In this document: positions 1 to 7,759 of the stretch, one piece after another
Layout of the letters: each line of letters starts with the position of its first letter
How positions within the stretch are numbered: position 1 is the first letter of the stretch
From: Phycisphaerae bacterium
Lineage (GTDB): Bacteria > Planctomycetota > Phycisphaerae > Sedimentisphaerales > Anaerobacaceae
Length of the DNA stretch: 64,000 bases
Direction: 5' to 3'
Assembly: GCA_028714255.1 (NCBI GenBank)
Contig: JAQTMR010000005.1
Coordinates: 83,639-147,638, forward strand
The notes under the pieces: generated by a model
Told to the model about the DNA's origin: nothing
Databases searched by the model: none
What the model saw: the letters and a program-made list of their open reading frames with translations, nothing else
Translations under genes and position numbers: made by a program

Positions 1-1
1 T

Positions 2-733
2 GCTACGGTCTTTCAGTCCGAATGGTCACGGCAGCAGAATCATCGCCTGGGATTACATCAAAAGTCATTCGAGATTGTAATTCCGAACGCACCCGAGCCG
101 ACAATTTTCAATCGCAACGAAAACAAGTCCTTTTCAACAAACCGCAAAACTCGACTGATTGCCACGAGCTGGTCGCCAAACTGGAAAAAAGGATTTGACG
201 TTTATAAATGGCTGGATGAAAATCTCGATTTTGACAGGTATGAAATGACCTTTGTCGGAAAATCACCCGTTCAGTTCAAAAATATAAGAACCCTCCCGCC
301 CTTAAGCAGTGAAGATATTGCCGAAAAACTAAAAGAAAACGATATTTTTATTTTCGCTTCACCGATTGAAGCTTGCTCCAATTCTTTGTTGGAAGCATTA
401 CATTGCGGATTGCCTGTTGTAGGGCCCGACCAAAGCAGCACGCCGGAACTTATTGGAGATGGGGGCGAAACTTTTTCCAAATCGGATGAAATCCCTCACT
501 TGCTCGAAAAGATAACTGGAAACTATCACAAATACCAGACCGGTATTCACAATCCATCGATGGAAGATGTTGGAAAGCGGTATTATGATTTTATAGTTCG
601 GGTTCAATCTGCCGGCGAAAAGGTGAAATCTTTCAGCTGGGTGGACCGTATCCGTTTGCGGGCAGCGATTGCCGGCTTGAGATTTTCCGAACGCCTCGGC
701 GGTATCGCCGCAGCTGTTGGAAGCAGCAGATAA
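2..733 (+). CDS. Glycosyltransferase family 4, C-terminal part (5' end cut by window)
   Basis: The frame is open from the first bases of the window, so the gene begins upstream and the ATG at 245 is internal. What is visible is the C-terminal Rossmann half of a GT-B, GT4-type glycosyltransferase. It includes a hinge followed by LIATSWSPNWKKGFD, and the nucleotide-sugar site with the family E-x7-E signature (EACSNSLLE, codons from 368) followed by ALHCGLPVVG. GT4 enzymes are retaining transferases acting at the cytoplasmic face of the membrane. It is the first gene of a plus-strand block of glycosyltransferases, so a role in surface polysaccharide assembly is likely. The sugar and acceptor cannot be read from the sequence. 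Confidence 0.85.
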   Translation, partial: ATVFQSEWSRQQNHRLGLHQKSFEIVIPNAPEPTIFNRNENKSFSTNRKTRLIATSWSPNWKKGFDVYKWLDENLDFDRYEMTFVGKSPVQFKNIRTLPPLSSEDIAEKLKENDIFIFASPIEACSNSLLEALHCGLPVVGPDQSSTPELIGDGGETFSKSDEIPHLLEKITGNYHKYQTGIHNPSMEDVGKRYYDFIVRVQSAGEKVKSFSWVDRIRLRAAIAGLRFSERLGGIAAAVGSSR

Positions 734-771
734 AGTAATTTCTTATAACCAATCACCATTCACCAAATACT

Positions 772-1908
772 ATGCAGCTTGCCTTGTTTTTCACACGCGG
801 CGTTTCCCTTAAGCTTTGGCTTGAAGCGGGTTTGTTTGACCGCGAAAAACAATTGTATGAGCAGCTTCTTCACAAAGAATATTTAAAAAAAGTGTATTGG
901 CTGACTTACGGCAAAGATGATGCGGCTACGGCAGATGAGCTTAAAGCTGCCGGTCGATTACATCCGGATATAGTGGTGCTTGCTATGCCGCGTTTCTGTC
1001 CGGGCTGGTGGGGTGGTTTGTTTTATTCATTTCTTATGCCTTTATTTTGCCGCCGCTGGCTTAAATCAGCGGATATCTTCAAGACCAACCAGATGGATGG
1101 CAGCTGGGCCGCCGTACTGGCCAAATGGTTATATCGAAAACCTCTTGTGGTTAGAACTGGCTATACATGGTCACTCCTGAGAAAAAAGCACGGTGCGGCT
1201 GAATACAAACAAAAGCTGATTGGTCTGATTGAGCGTTTCGCATACAAAAATGCGGCAGTAGCGGTAGTTACCAGTGAAACACAGGCACAATATATTTCTG
1301 AACGCTACTCAATATCTGAAAAAGATATTAAGGTAGTACCCAATTATATTAATACGCAGCTTTTTACACCGCAAAAAACAGTCGAGAAATATTCTGACCG
1401 GCTGATTTTCGTCGGCAGGCTAAACGAGGAGAAAAATCTTTTTAACCTTATCGAGGCTGTCGCTCAAACCGGCATGATACTTGATATTTACGGCCGGGGC
1501 AGCATCCGCGACAAGCTGGAAGCTCTGGCAAAAAAGCTGAAGGCAAAGGTTAATTTCATGGGCGTTGTCCCCAATAATGAATTGCCGGGCATACTTAATC
1601 GTTACCGTTATTATATTCTGCCCTCTTTTTATGAAGGAATGCCGAAAACACTGCTCGAAGCGATGGCCTGCGGATTAGTGTGCATCGGCACAGATGTGGA
1701 AGGAATCAATAATATCATAGAAAATGGCGTCACCGGCTACCTGGCAAAAGGAACTCAGGCCCACGCTCTTGTCGAGACTATGCAAAGGGCAACTCAATCG
1801 TCTAATGATTCCATCACCGCAGAGGGATTGCGGCGGGCTCGAAACAGTTTTTCGCTCGAAACCGCAGTAGAGCAAGAGAAAGAAATAATAGCAAACTTGA
1901 AAATATGA
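772..1908 (+). CDS. Glycosyltransferase family 4
   Basis: This is a full-length GT-B fold transferase of 378 residues, normal for GT4. The C-terminal donor-binding half begins near DRLIFVGRLNEEKNLFNLIEA, and the E-x7-E motif (EGMPKTLLE) lies at about residues 288-296, followed by AMACGLVCIGTDVEG. The N-terminal acceptor half is less conserved, as usual. No Shine-Dalgarno sequence precedes the ATG; the 38-base gap upstream contains short CAATCAC/CATTCAC heptamers like the array at 51781. The stop overlaps the next start by four bases (ATGA), so it is probably translationally coupled to the methyltransferase. Donor and acceptor are unknown. Confidence 0.88.
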   Translation: MQLALFFTRGVSLKLWLEAGLFDREKQLYEQLLHKEYLKKVYWLTYGKDDAATADELKAAGRLHPDIVVLAMPRFCPGWWGGLFYSFLMPLFCRRWLKSADIFKTNQMDGSWAAVLAKWLYRKPLVVRTGYTWSLLRKKHGAAEYKQKLIGLIERFAYKNAAVAVVTSETQAQYISERYSISEKDIKVVPNYINTQLFTPQKTVEKYSDRLIFVGRLNEEKNLFNLIEAVAQTGMILDIYGRGSIRDKLEALAKKLKAKVNFMGVVPNNELPGILNRYRYYILPSFYEGMPKTLLEAMACGLVCIGTDVEGINNIIENGVTGYLAKGTQAHALVETMQRATQSSNDSITAEGLRRARNSFSLETAVEQEKEIIANLKI

Positions 1909-2720
1909 TACGCTATTTTGATAAAAATAATAATCGGCTTGTTTATGTGGGTAAAGCGGCTAATGATGCCTATTGGGACCAGCACTGGAAGGTTGAAAGT
2001 TCGAAGCTTAAAAAACAAATCAGGGTTAAAGACGATAGGTTTATAATCGGTTATACCCAAAAGTATCTTCCTCCAGGGACTAAAATATTAGAGGGCGGAT
2101 GCGGAATGGGATGCAAGGTTTCTGCCCTTGATTATAATGGATACGATGCCTACGGGGTTGATTATGCGAAAGAGACTATCGAAAAAGTCAATCAGTATGC
2201 GCCCGAATTAAAAGTGAAGGTCGGCGACGTCAGGGACTTGCAGTTTCCGGACAATTTCTTCGATGGCTATTGGTCATTGGGAGTCATAGAGCATTTTTAC
2301 GATGGTTACGAAAAAATCGTAAGCGAAATATTTCGAGTGCTTAAGCCGGGGGGCTATCTTTTCCTGACAGTGCCTGTAATATCTCCTCTGAGAAGAGTTA
2401 AAATAAAGCGGGGGAAATATCCTGAATATAAAGAGTCTGAAGAAATGAGGGGGAATTTTTATCAGTTCGCGTTTGAACCGCGGCATATTATCAATGATTT
2501 GAAAAGTAAAGGATTCAGTCTGGTAGATGTGAAGCCCTGCGATGGGATTAAAGGCTTGAAAGATGAAATATCAATATTAAAACCTTTTCTGCAGTATCTG
2601 TATGATAAAAGAGGTCGTGCTGCAGGTTTGGCCAGGAAAATATTGGATGTGGCATTTAGGCGTTTTGCAAACCATGTATGCCTGTTTGTTATGCGGAAAG
2701 CTGAAACAAATTGGAGCTGA
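1905..2720 (+). CDS. Class I SAM-dependent methyltransferase
   Basis: A 271-residue class I methyltransferase. Motif I is ILEGGCGMG (glycine loop at about residues 63-69), followed by GYDAYGVDYAKETI, which supplies the acidic residue binding the ribose of SAM, then the aspartate motif VGDVRDLQFPDNFFD and the post-motif GVIEHFYDG...VLKPGGYL typical of UbiE/Methyltransf_11 proteins. It sits inside a glycosyltransferase operon, overlapping the previous gene by 4 bases and the next by 10, so a sugar or a glycan end is the likely substrate, as with other polysaccharide-locus methyltransferases. That substrate is inference; the fold assignment is secure. Confidence 0.87.
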   Translation: MIRYFDKNNNRLVYVGKAANDAYWDQHWKVESSKLKKQIRVKDDRFIIGYTQKYLPPGTKILEGGCGMGCKVSALDYNGYDAYGVDYAKETIEKVNQYAPELKVKVGDVRDLQFPDNFFDGYWSLGVIEHFYDGYEKIVSEIFRVLKPGGYLFLTVPVISPLRRVKIKRGKYPEYKESEEMRGNFYQFAFEPRHIINDLKSKGFSLVDVKPCDGIKGLKDEISILKPFLQYLYDKRGRAAGLARKILDVAFRRFANHVCLFVMRKAETNWS

Positions 2721-3760
2721 TAAGAGAAACACATTCCGACCGGAGCGGGGAGTTTGAGCTTATAAAACCAAAGGGTTTTATTGATACTCCTGCGGTTTCA
2801 GTTGTAATGTCGGTTTACAATGGCCAAAAATATCTGCGTGAATCGGTTGACTCCATTTTGAATCAAACCTGTAAGAGTTTTGAGTTTATTATTATCAATG
2901 ACGGCTCAAAAGATAACAGCCTGGACATCCTCCTTGAGTACCAAACTAAAGACAATCGCCTCTTAATAGTAAACCAGAATAATATCGGCTTAACACGTTC
3001 GCTAAACAGGGGGGTAAAGTTAGCGGCATCTGAATACATAGCCCGTCAGGACGCCGATGATATTTCTCTTCCCAATAGATTCGAAAAGCAGCTTGGATTT
3101 TTGAAAAATCATCCGGAAGTAGCTGTAATAGGTTGTCTCGGAGACGTATTCAGTGTCGATGGCATTCTCCGAACAACCAAAGACCCCAAATACTCTCGGG
3201 ATGGAATAAAACGGCACCTGGCAAGTAAAAATCTGTTTATGCATGGCTCGGCGATGATGAGGAAATCGTGTTTGGCGAAGGTTGATTTCTATCGCGAATT
3301 TTTCCGTCATTCGCAGGATTATGATTTGTGGCTGAGATTATCACAGTATTTCGATATCGATATTTTGCCGGAACACTTGTACCAGTATAGAGTTACTCCC
3401 GATGCAATAAGCGTTTCCCGCTGGTCGGTTCAGAAACAATACGCCGATATTGCCAGAAAACTGCACGCAGAGCAGCTTGCAGCCGGCAAGGATTCGTATG
3501 ACATGTTTGTCCAGTCCTATCCGGATGGTTTGCCTGTTTGCGAAGACAACGCAGGCAAATGTGAATACCATCTTTTTTTGGCCAGGGAATTAGTGTGTGG
3601 CAATAAGTTAAGGGATGCTCGCAGGCAATTAAGGATACTCTGGCAGTTGGGCTGCCGAAGGCCGGAAATGCTCGGTTTATTTTTGAAAAGCCTGCTCGGA
3701 GCGACCTTTCTTAACTTGCTTAGACGAGTCAGGGCTCTGATTTTTGAAATTGATGCGTGA
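2711..3760 (+). CDS. Glycosyltransferase family 2
   Basis: A GT-A fold, inverting GT2 transferase. It opens with VSVVMSVYNGQKYLRESVDSI, contains FIIINDGSKDNS (the aspartates that bind the nucleotide) and the metal-binding DADD at residues 114-117. FRHSQDYDLWLRLS supplies the ED/QD motif near the catalytic base. The only canonical start before the domain is TTG at 2711, inside the end of the methyltransferase gene, which suggests translational coupling. The region after about residue 240 is a variable tail that includes a helical segment. It belongs to the polysaccharide operon; the sugar transferred is unknown. Confidence 0.87.
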   Translation: MELIRETHSDRSGEFELIKPKGFIDTPAVSVVMSVYNGQKYLRESVDSILNQTCKSFEFIIINDGSKDNSLDILLEYQTKDNRLLIVNQNNIGLTRSLNRGVKLAASEYIARQDADDISLPNRFEKQLGFLKNHPEVAVIGCLGDVFSVDGILRTTKDPKYSRDGIKRHLASKNLFMHGSAMMRKSCLAKVDFYREFFRHSQDYDLWLRLSQYFDIDILPEHLYQYRVTPDAISVSRWSVQKQYADIARKLHAEQLAAGKDSYDMFVQSYPDGLPVCEDNAGKCEYHLFLARELVCGNKLRDARRQLRILWQLGCRRPEMLGLFLKSLLGATFLNLLRRVRALIFEIDA

Positions 3761-3769
3761 ATTGAAATT

Positions 3770-4567
3770 ATGAATACGGATATTGTAGTTCTCATCCCGC
3801 ATTACAACAACCCTGATGGGTTGGAGCGGTCACTGATTTCTGTCTCCCAGTCCGTCATTGCAGTTGATGTGCTGGTTGTGGATGATGGCAGCGATACGCC
3901 GATTGAAGAAGAGCAGTTGCGGCAAATACATCCTTCGACTACCGTCTTGCGCTCGCCGGCAAATGAAGGAATTGAACATGCCCTCAATCGCGGGCTTAAA
4001 TATATTTGTGAACGTCAGCCGTATAAATATGTCGCACGTCTTGATGCCGACGATATCTGCTCTCCGGACCGTTTTGCTAAACAGAGAGAATTTCTAAACG
4101 ATAATCCCGATATTTTTTTATTGGGTTCTTGGGCGTTGTTTCTCGACCATTCTGAAAAACCGCTCTGGAGGTTTTGTCCGCCGGCTGACCACAAATCCAT
4201 CAGAAAGAAAATGTTTATAAATAATATGTTTTGTCATCCCACCGTGATGTGTCGTCTGGAAGTTTTTAAAGAAGTCGGCTTTTACTCTACCGAACATCCT
4301 TCCGCTGAAGATTTCGCTTTGTTCTTTAAAGTCACTCGACGGTTCAAAGCAGCCAACATTCCCGAATATTTAGTGCGCACTTTTGTTACGCCGGGCGGCA
4401 TCTCATTGGGTTGGCGCAATCAGCAGTTGAAATCCCGAATCAGAATTATACTCGAAAATTTCGATTTTTCGTTTTGGGCCTTTTATGGCCTGACGCGAAA
4501 TCTTATTTTATGGTTTCTGCCTGTCTCTTTCGTGCGGAATCTAAAATGTCGGTTGTTTAAACCTTGA
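3770..4567 (+). CDS. Glycosyltransferase family 2
   Basis: A compact GT2 enzyme of 265 residues. VVLIPHYNNPDGLERSLISV starts the GT-A domain, VLVVDDGSDTPIEEE is the nucleotide-binding segment, and the DxD-type metal site DADD is at residues 92-95 (ARLDADDICSPDRF). A late AEDFALF segment matches the ED motif near the catalytic base. A hydrophobic stretch close to the C-terminus (FYGLTRNLILWFLPVSFV) could attach the protein to the membrane. It starts 9 bases after the previous gene and ends 8 bases before the next, so the genes are co-transcribed. Donor and acceptor are unknown. Confidence 0.86.
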   Translation: MNTDIVVLIPHYNNPDGLERSLISVSQSVIAVDVLVVDDGSDTPIEEEQLRQIHPSTTVLRSPANEGIEHALNRGLKYICERQPYKYVARLDADDICSPDRFAKQREFLNDNPDIFLLGSWALFLDHSEKPLWRFCPPADHKSIRKKMFINNMFCHPTVMCRLEVFKEVGFYSTEHPSAEDFALFFKVTRRFKAANIPEYLVRTFVTPGGISLGWRNQQLKSRIRIILENFDFSFWAFYGLTRNLILWFLPVSFVRNLKCRLFKP

Positions 4568-4575
4568 GTGTGTAA

Positions 4576-5502
4576 ATGACCAATACAGAAAACAAACCAG
4601 CTATCAGCATTGTCATCCCGACTTATAATCGAAGCCGGTTATTAGTTCGTGCTGTAACGAGCGTGCTGAACCAGAGTTATAGCAATTTTGAGCTTATTAT
4701 TGTCGATGATGCCTCGACTGATAACACCGAAGAAGTTGTGAGCAGCTTCAACGACGAAAGGATTAGGTACATTCGGCACGAAAAAAATAAAGGCGAAGCA
4801 GCGGCGCGGAATACCGGCATAAAATCTGCCAAATACGGCTACATAGCACACCAGGATAGTGACGACGAATGGTTCCCTGAAAAACTTGCAAAACAAGTCC
4901 TCGCCTTTGAAAATTGTCCGCCGCAAACCGGCGTTGTGTACACCGGATTTTGGAAAGAAGAAAACGGAAAGAGGACATATATTCCTTCCGAAGGTATAAA
5001 TAAAAAGGAGGGGGACATACACCGGGAGTTGTTGAAAGGGAATTTCGTAGGAAGCCCTGTTACTCTTATCAAAAAGGAGTGTTTTGAAAAGGCCGGTGTG
5101 TTCAATGAAGGGATATTTCATCTCGTGGATTGGGAATTGTGGCTTAGAATTTCGAAAGACTATCACTTCAAATATATTGACGAGCCTTTGGCTGTCGCAC
5201 ATTATCATTCGGACAATGTCTCTTTTAATTATCATGCTTTTATCGAAGCTCTTGAATTGGTTTTGGAGAAATACTCCGATGAGTTTGCAAGCGACAAAAA
5301 GCTGCTGGCAAAACATTATATTGACATCGGGAATCGGTTAGTGGTCAACAATGAAGTTCAAAACGGAAGACGCTATTTAATAAAGGCTGTCAAATTGCGT
5401 CCGTCCAACATCAAATTGCTATTGGCTGTCTTTTTTACATTTTTTGGCCTTAGCATTTATAAAAAAGCAGTCAGATTGTTGTGGAAATACAACGAAAAAT
5501 GA
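4576..5502 (+). CDS. Glycosyltransferase family 2
   Basis: A typical GT2 protein of 308 residues. AISIVIPTYNRSRLLVRAVT begins the GT-A domain, followed by LIIVDDASTDNTEEVV and the metal-binding DSDD at residues 94-97 within AHQDSDDEWFPEKL. VDWELWLRIS carries the D/E-W motif close to the active site. The C-terminal 60 residues contain a hydrophobic segment (IKLLLAVFFTFFGLSIY). The stop codon overlaps the next start (ATGA at 5499-5502). It is the third consecutive GT2 in the operon; each would add one residue of a repeat unit, but the specificity is not visible. Confidence 0.87.
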   Translation: MTNTENKPAISIVIPTYNRSRLLVRAVTSVLNQSYSNFELIIVDDASTDNTEEVVSSFNDERIRYIRHEKNKGEAAARNTGIKSAKYGYIAHQDSDDEWFPEKLAKQVLAFENCPPQTGVVYTGFWKEENGKRTYIPSEGINKKEGDIHRELLKGNFVGSPVTLIKKECFEKAGVFNEGIFHLVDWELWLRISKDYHFKYIDEPLAVAHYHSDNVSFNYHAFIEALELVLEKYSDEFASDKKLLAKHYIDIGNRLVVNNEVQNGRRYLIKAVKLRPSNIKLLLAVFFTFFGLSIYKKAVRLLWKYNEK

Positions 5503-6869
5503 AAGTTACTCTTATTTATCCCGGGATTACTGATTGCGGCTTTAATTCGCTCAAAGGCAATGAAGGCTCCTGGATAAACCACGGCCTTGGAATTTTATCC
5601 TCGGCCCTGAAAAACAAAAACCATCACGTCAATCTTATAGACCTTCGCCGGCTAATGAGTTGGGAACATTATTCCAGCGTTGTCGAGGATGAACTCGGCG
5701 AAGTCGCGGGCATTACGATGATGAGCGTGGATTACAACAGTGCTGTCAAGGCTGCGGAAATAATCAGGAAAGTGAAACCGGAAACGAAAATCTTCGTAGG
5801 CGGCCCTCATCCTTCCATTTGTCCTGAGCAATTGGAGACGGAAGACTGCGTAGATTGTGTCGTAAAGGGTGAAGCTGAAATTACTTTTCCAGCTTTGCTT
5901 GACGACCTGGCCAATGGAGAAAAAATCCCTAAGGTGGTGCAGGGACAGCGGCTGGAAAATCTGGACGAGGCACCCTGGGCTGACCGCGACCTGTTCACTT
6001 GTCCCGAAGAGCCGTTTGTGTATTTCTTGAAGCCTCCCTTTGTTACACTGATAGCGGCCAGAGGATGTAAATACAACTGCAATTTCTGTCAGCCGGCAGA
6101 GAGAATAATGTTTGGCCGTGCAGTCCGGCGACGCTCGGTGGCGAATATTATTGGAGAGTTGAAGTATCTCAGGGACAAATACGACTTCAATTCCTTTATG
6201 CTCCACGATGATTGCCTTACGGAAGACCGGGATTGGGTAATCGATTTTTGCAAACAGCTCAAGGCCGAAGGCTTAAATAAGCCTTTTGTCGTGCAGTCAA
6301 GAGCGGACATAATTTGTAAAAACCGTGATATGGTTGAGATGCTGCGTGACGCGGGTTTGAAACTGTTCATTATCGGTTTTGAAAGCGGCTCGGACCGCGT
6401 GCTCAAGTTCCTTCGAAAAGGTTGTACCCGCAGGCAAAATATTGAAGCAGCCGATATCTGCAGGCAATTCGGTATAAAAATATGGGCGAACTATATGCTT
6501 GGCTTGCCCACGGAAACCAAAGAAGAAGTCCTCGAAACGTTATCTATGCTCAAAGAAATAAGGCCCTACCACTGTTCGCCGGCCTTTTATACACCGCACC
6601 CCGGCAGTGACTTGTTTGAAATGGGGCGGGAAATGGGAATACATTTGATAACTTCGCATAATTCCTACAGACGCAATAGCTATGAACCAAAAATCAAAGG
6701 CCCCGACTATAAGTTTCTCGCAAATATTCTTTCTAAATCTATGGCATTAGCCCAGTATCAGGGTATGCCGCTTTCGTTAAGGCTAAAGAAAAAATTTCAG
6801 GCGAGAATCGCAAGATGGCCGATGGTTTACCGGTTTCTAAAATCGGTCAGAAAAATAATCTTTCAGTAA
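5499..6869 (+). CDS. B12-binding-type radical SAM protein
   Basis: The N-terminal 150 residues look like the Rossmann B12-binding domain seen in BchE/HpnJ-type enzymes (HGLGILSSALKNKNHHV, then IFVGGPHPSICPE). It lacks a clear DxHxxG cobalt-ligand motif, so base-off binding is uncertain. The radical SAM core starts with the cluster motif CKYNCNFC (CxxxCxxC), at about residue 190 from the ATG. GFESGSDRVLKFLRKG follows, typical of the family. I chose the ATG at 5499, which overlaps the upstream stop as ATGA; an in-frame GTG at 5481 is possible. Its position between glycosyltransferases suggests modification of a sugar or lipid carrier, for example methylation or a rearrangement. That is inference. 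Confidence 0.82.
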   Translation: MKVTLIYPGITDCGFNSLKGNEGSWINHGLGILSSALKNKNHHVNLIDLRRLMSWEHYSSVVEDELGEVAGITMMSVDYNSAVKAAEIIRKVKPETKIFVGGPHPSICPEQLETEDCVDCVVKGEAEITFPALLDDLANGEKIPKVVQGQRLENLDEAPWADRDLFTCPEEPFVYFLKPPFVTLIAARGCKYNCNFCQPAERIMFGRAVRRRSVANIIGELKYLRDKYDFNSFMLHDDCLTEDRDWVIDFCKQLKAEGLNKPFVVQSRADIICKNRDMVEMLRDAGLKLFIIGFESGSDRVLKFLRKGCTRRQNIEAADICRQFGIKIWANYMLGLPTETKEEVLETLSMLKEIRPYHCSPAFYTPHPGSDLFEMGREMGIHLITSHNSYRRNSYEPKIKGPDYKFLANILSKSMALAQYQGMPLSLRLKKKFQARIARWPMVYRFLKSVRKIIFQ

Positions 6870-6896
6870 AGGAAAATTTATTGGATACTTATCACC

Positions 6897-7742
6897 GTGA
6901 GTTATAACCCAGACATTAAAATCTTGTTGGCAACCTATAACGGGCAGGAATATTTAACTGAACAAATAGATTCTATCCTTGCCCAGTCCAATCAGGGCTG
7001 GCAGCTTTTGATTAGGGACGATGGTTCAGATGATAATACCCTGCGCATCATAGAGGACTATGCAAACCGTCTGCCGGACAAAATCAGGTTAATTAAGGAT
7101 AATGAAGGTCGTTTGGGAGCGAATTTGAATTTTGGGAAATTGCTGGAGTGTGTTGATACCGAATACATTATGTTCAGCGACCAGGACGACGTTTGGCTGC
7201 CGAACAAAATAGAAATGGCGCTGAACTCGATGAAATCAGCAGAGCAGGTTTATCCGGACAAACCCATATTGGTACACACGGACCTGAAGGTTACGGATTC
7301 TGAACTGAACACCATTGCAGATTCGATGTGGACTTATCAAAAGCTTTTTCCTGAGGCGGGCAATGATTTGAACAGTGTCATGGCTCAGAATGTTGTAACG
7401 GGCTGTACGATGATGATAAACAGAAAAGCCAGAGCCGTATCCATACCTGTTCCTGAAGAAGCTATAATGTATGACTGGTGGCTTGCCCTTAATGTATGCA
7501 GGCATGGCAAAATCGTTTATGTGTCGATTCCGTCCGTTTTATATCGGCAGCATTCCAAAAATCAGGTCGGTGCACAAAAGGCACGGAAGATAGATATCAT
7601 TCATTTCTTAAAGAAGCTGTGCTGCATAAAAAAGCTGCTGTCGGCGCACTATCGGATGCTCAAAAAATTCGACCCTCGTGCCGGTTTTTGGCGGCTGCTG
7701 TTAAACAAAGCGCTTGTTAAAATCTCTCAACGTTGCAGATAG
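6897..7742 (+). CDS. Glycosyltransferase family 2 (rhamnosyltransferase-like)
   Basis: A 281-residue GT2 enzyme that starts at a GTG. IKILLATYNGQEYLTEQIDSI opens the domain, LLIRDDGSDDNTLRII follows, and the metal site DQDD is at residues 95-98 in MFSDQDDVWLPNKIE. This FSDQDDVW form is common in proteins annotated as rhamnosyltransferases (RfbF/RgpB-like). MYDWWLALN supplies the catalytic-loop aspartate. The C-terminal part is basic (KKLCCIKKLLSAHYRMLKK). A 27-base gap separates it from the radical SAM gene and 17 bases lead to the next gene. The rhamnosyl specificity is a guess from motif resemblance. Confidence 0.84.
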   Translation: MSYNPDIKILLATYNGQEYLTEQIDSILAQSNQGWQLLIRDDGSDDNTLRIIEDYANRLPDKIRLIKDNEGRLGANLNFGKLLECVDTEYIMFSDQDDVWLPNKIEMALNSMKSAEQVYPDKPILVHTDLKVTDSELNTIADSMWTYQKLFPEAGNDLNSVMAQNVVTGCTMMINRKARAVSIPVPEEAIMYDWWLALNVCRHGKIVYVSIPSVLYRQHSKNQVGAQKARKIDIIHFLKKLCCIKKLLSAHYRMLKKFDPRAGFWRLLLNKALVKISQRCR

Positions 7743-7759
7743 GAACACCCTAACTAAAA

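Noticed and set aside
4642..5316. Long minus-strand frame (224 codons) opposite a GT2 gene
   Set aside because: The plus-strand frame has all GT2 motifs; the minus frame has none and no start signal.
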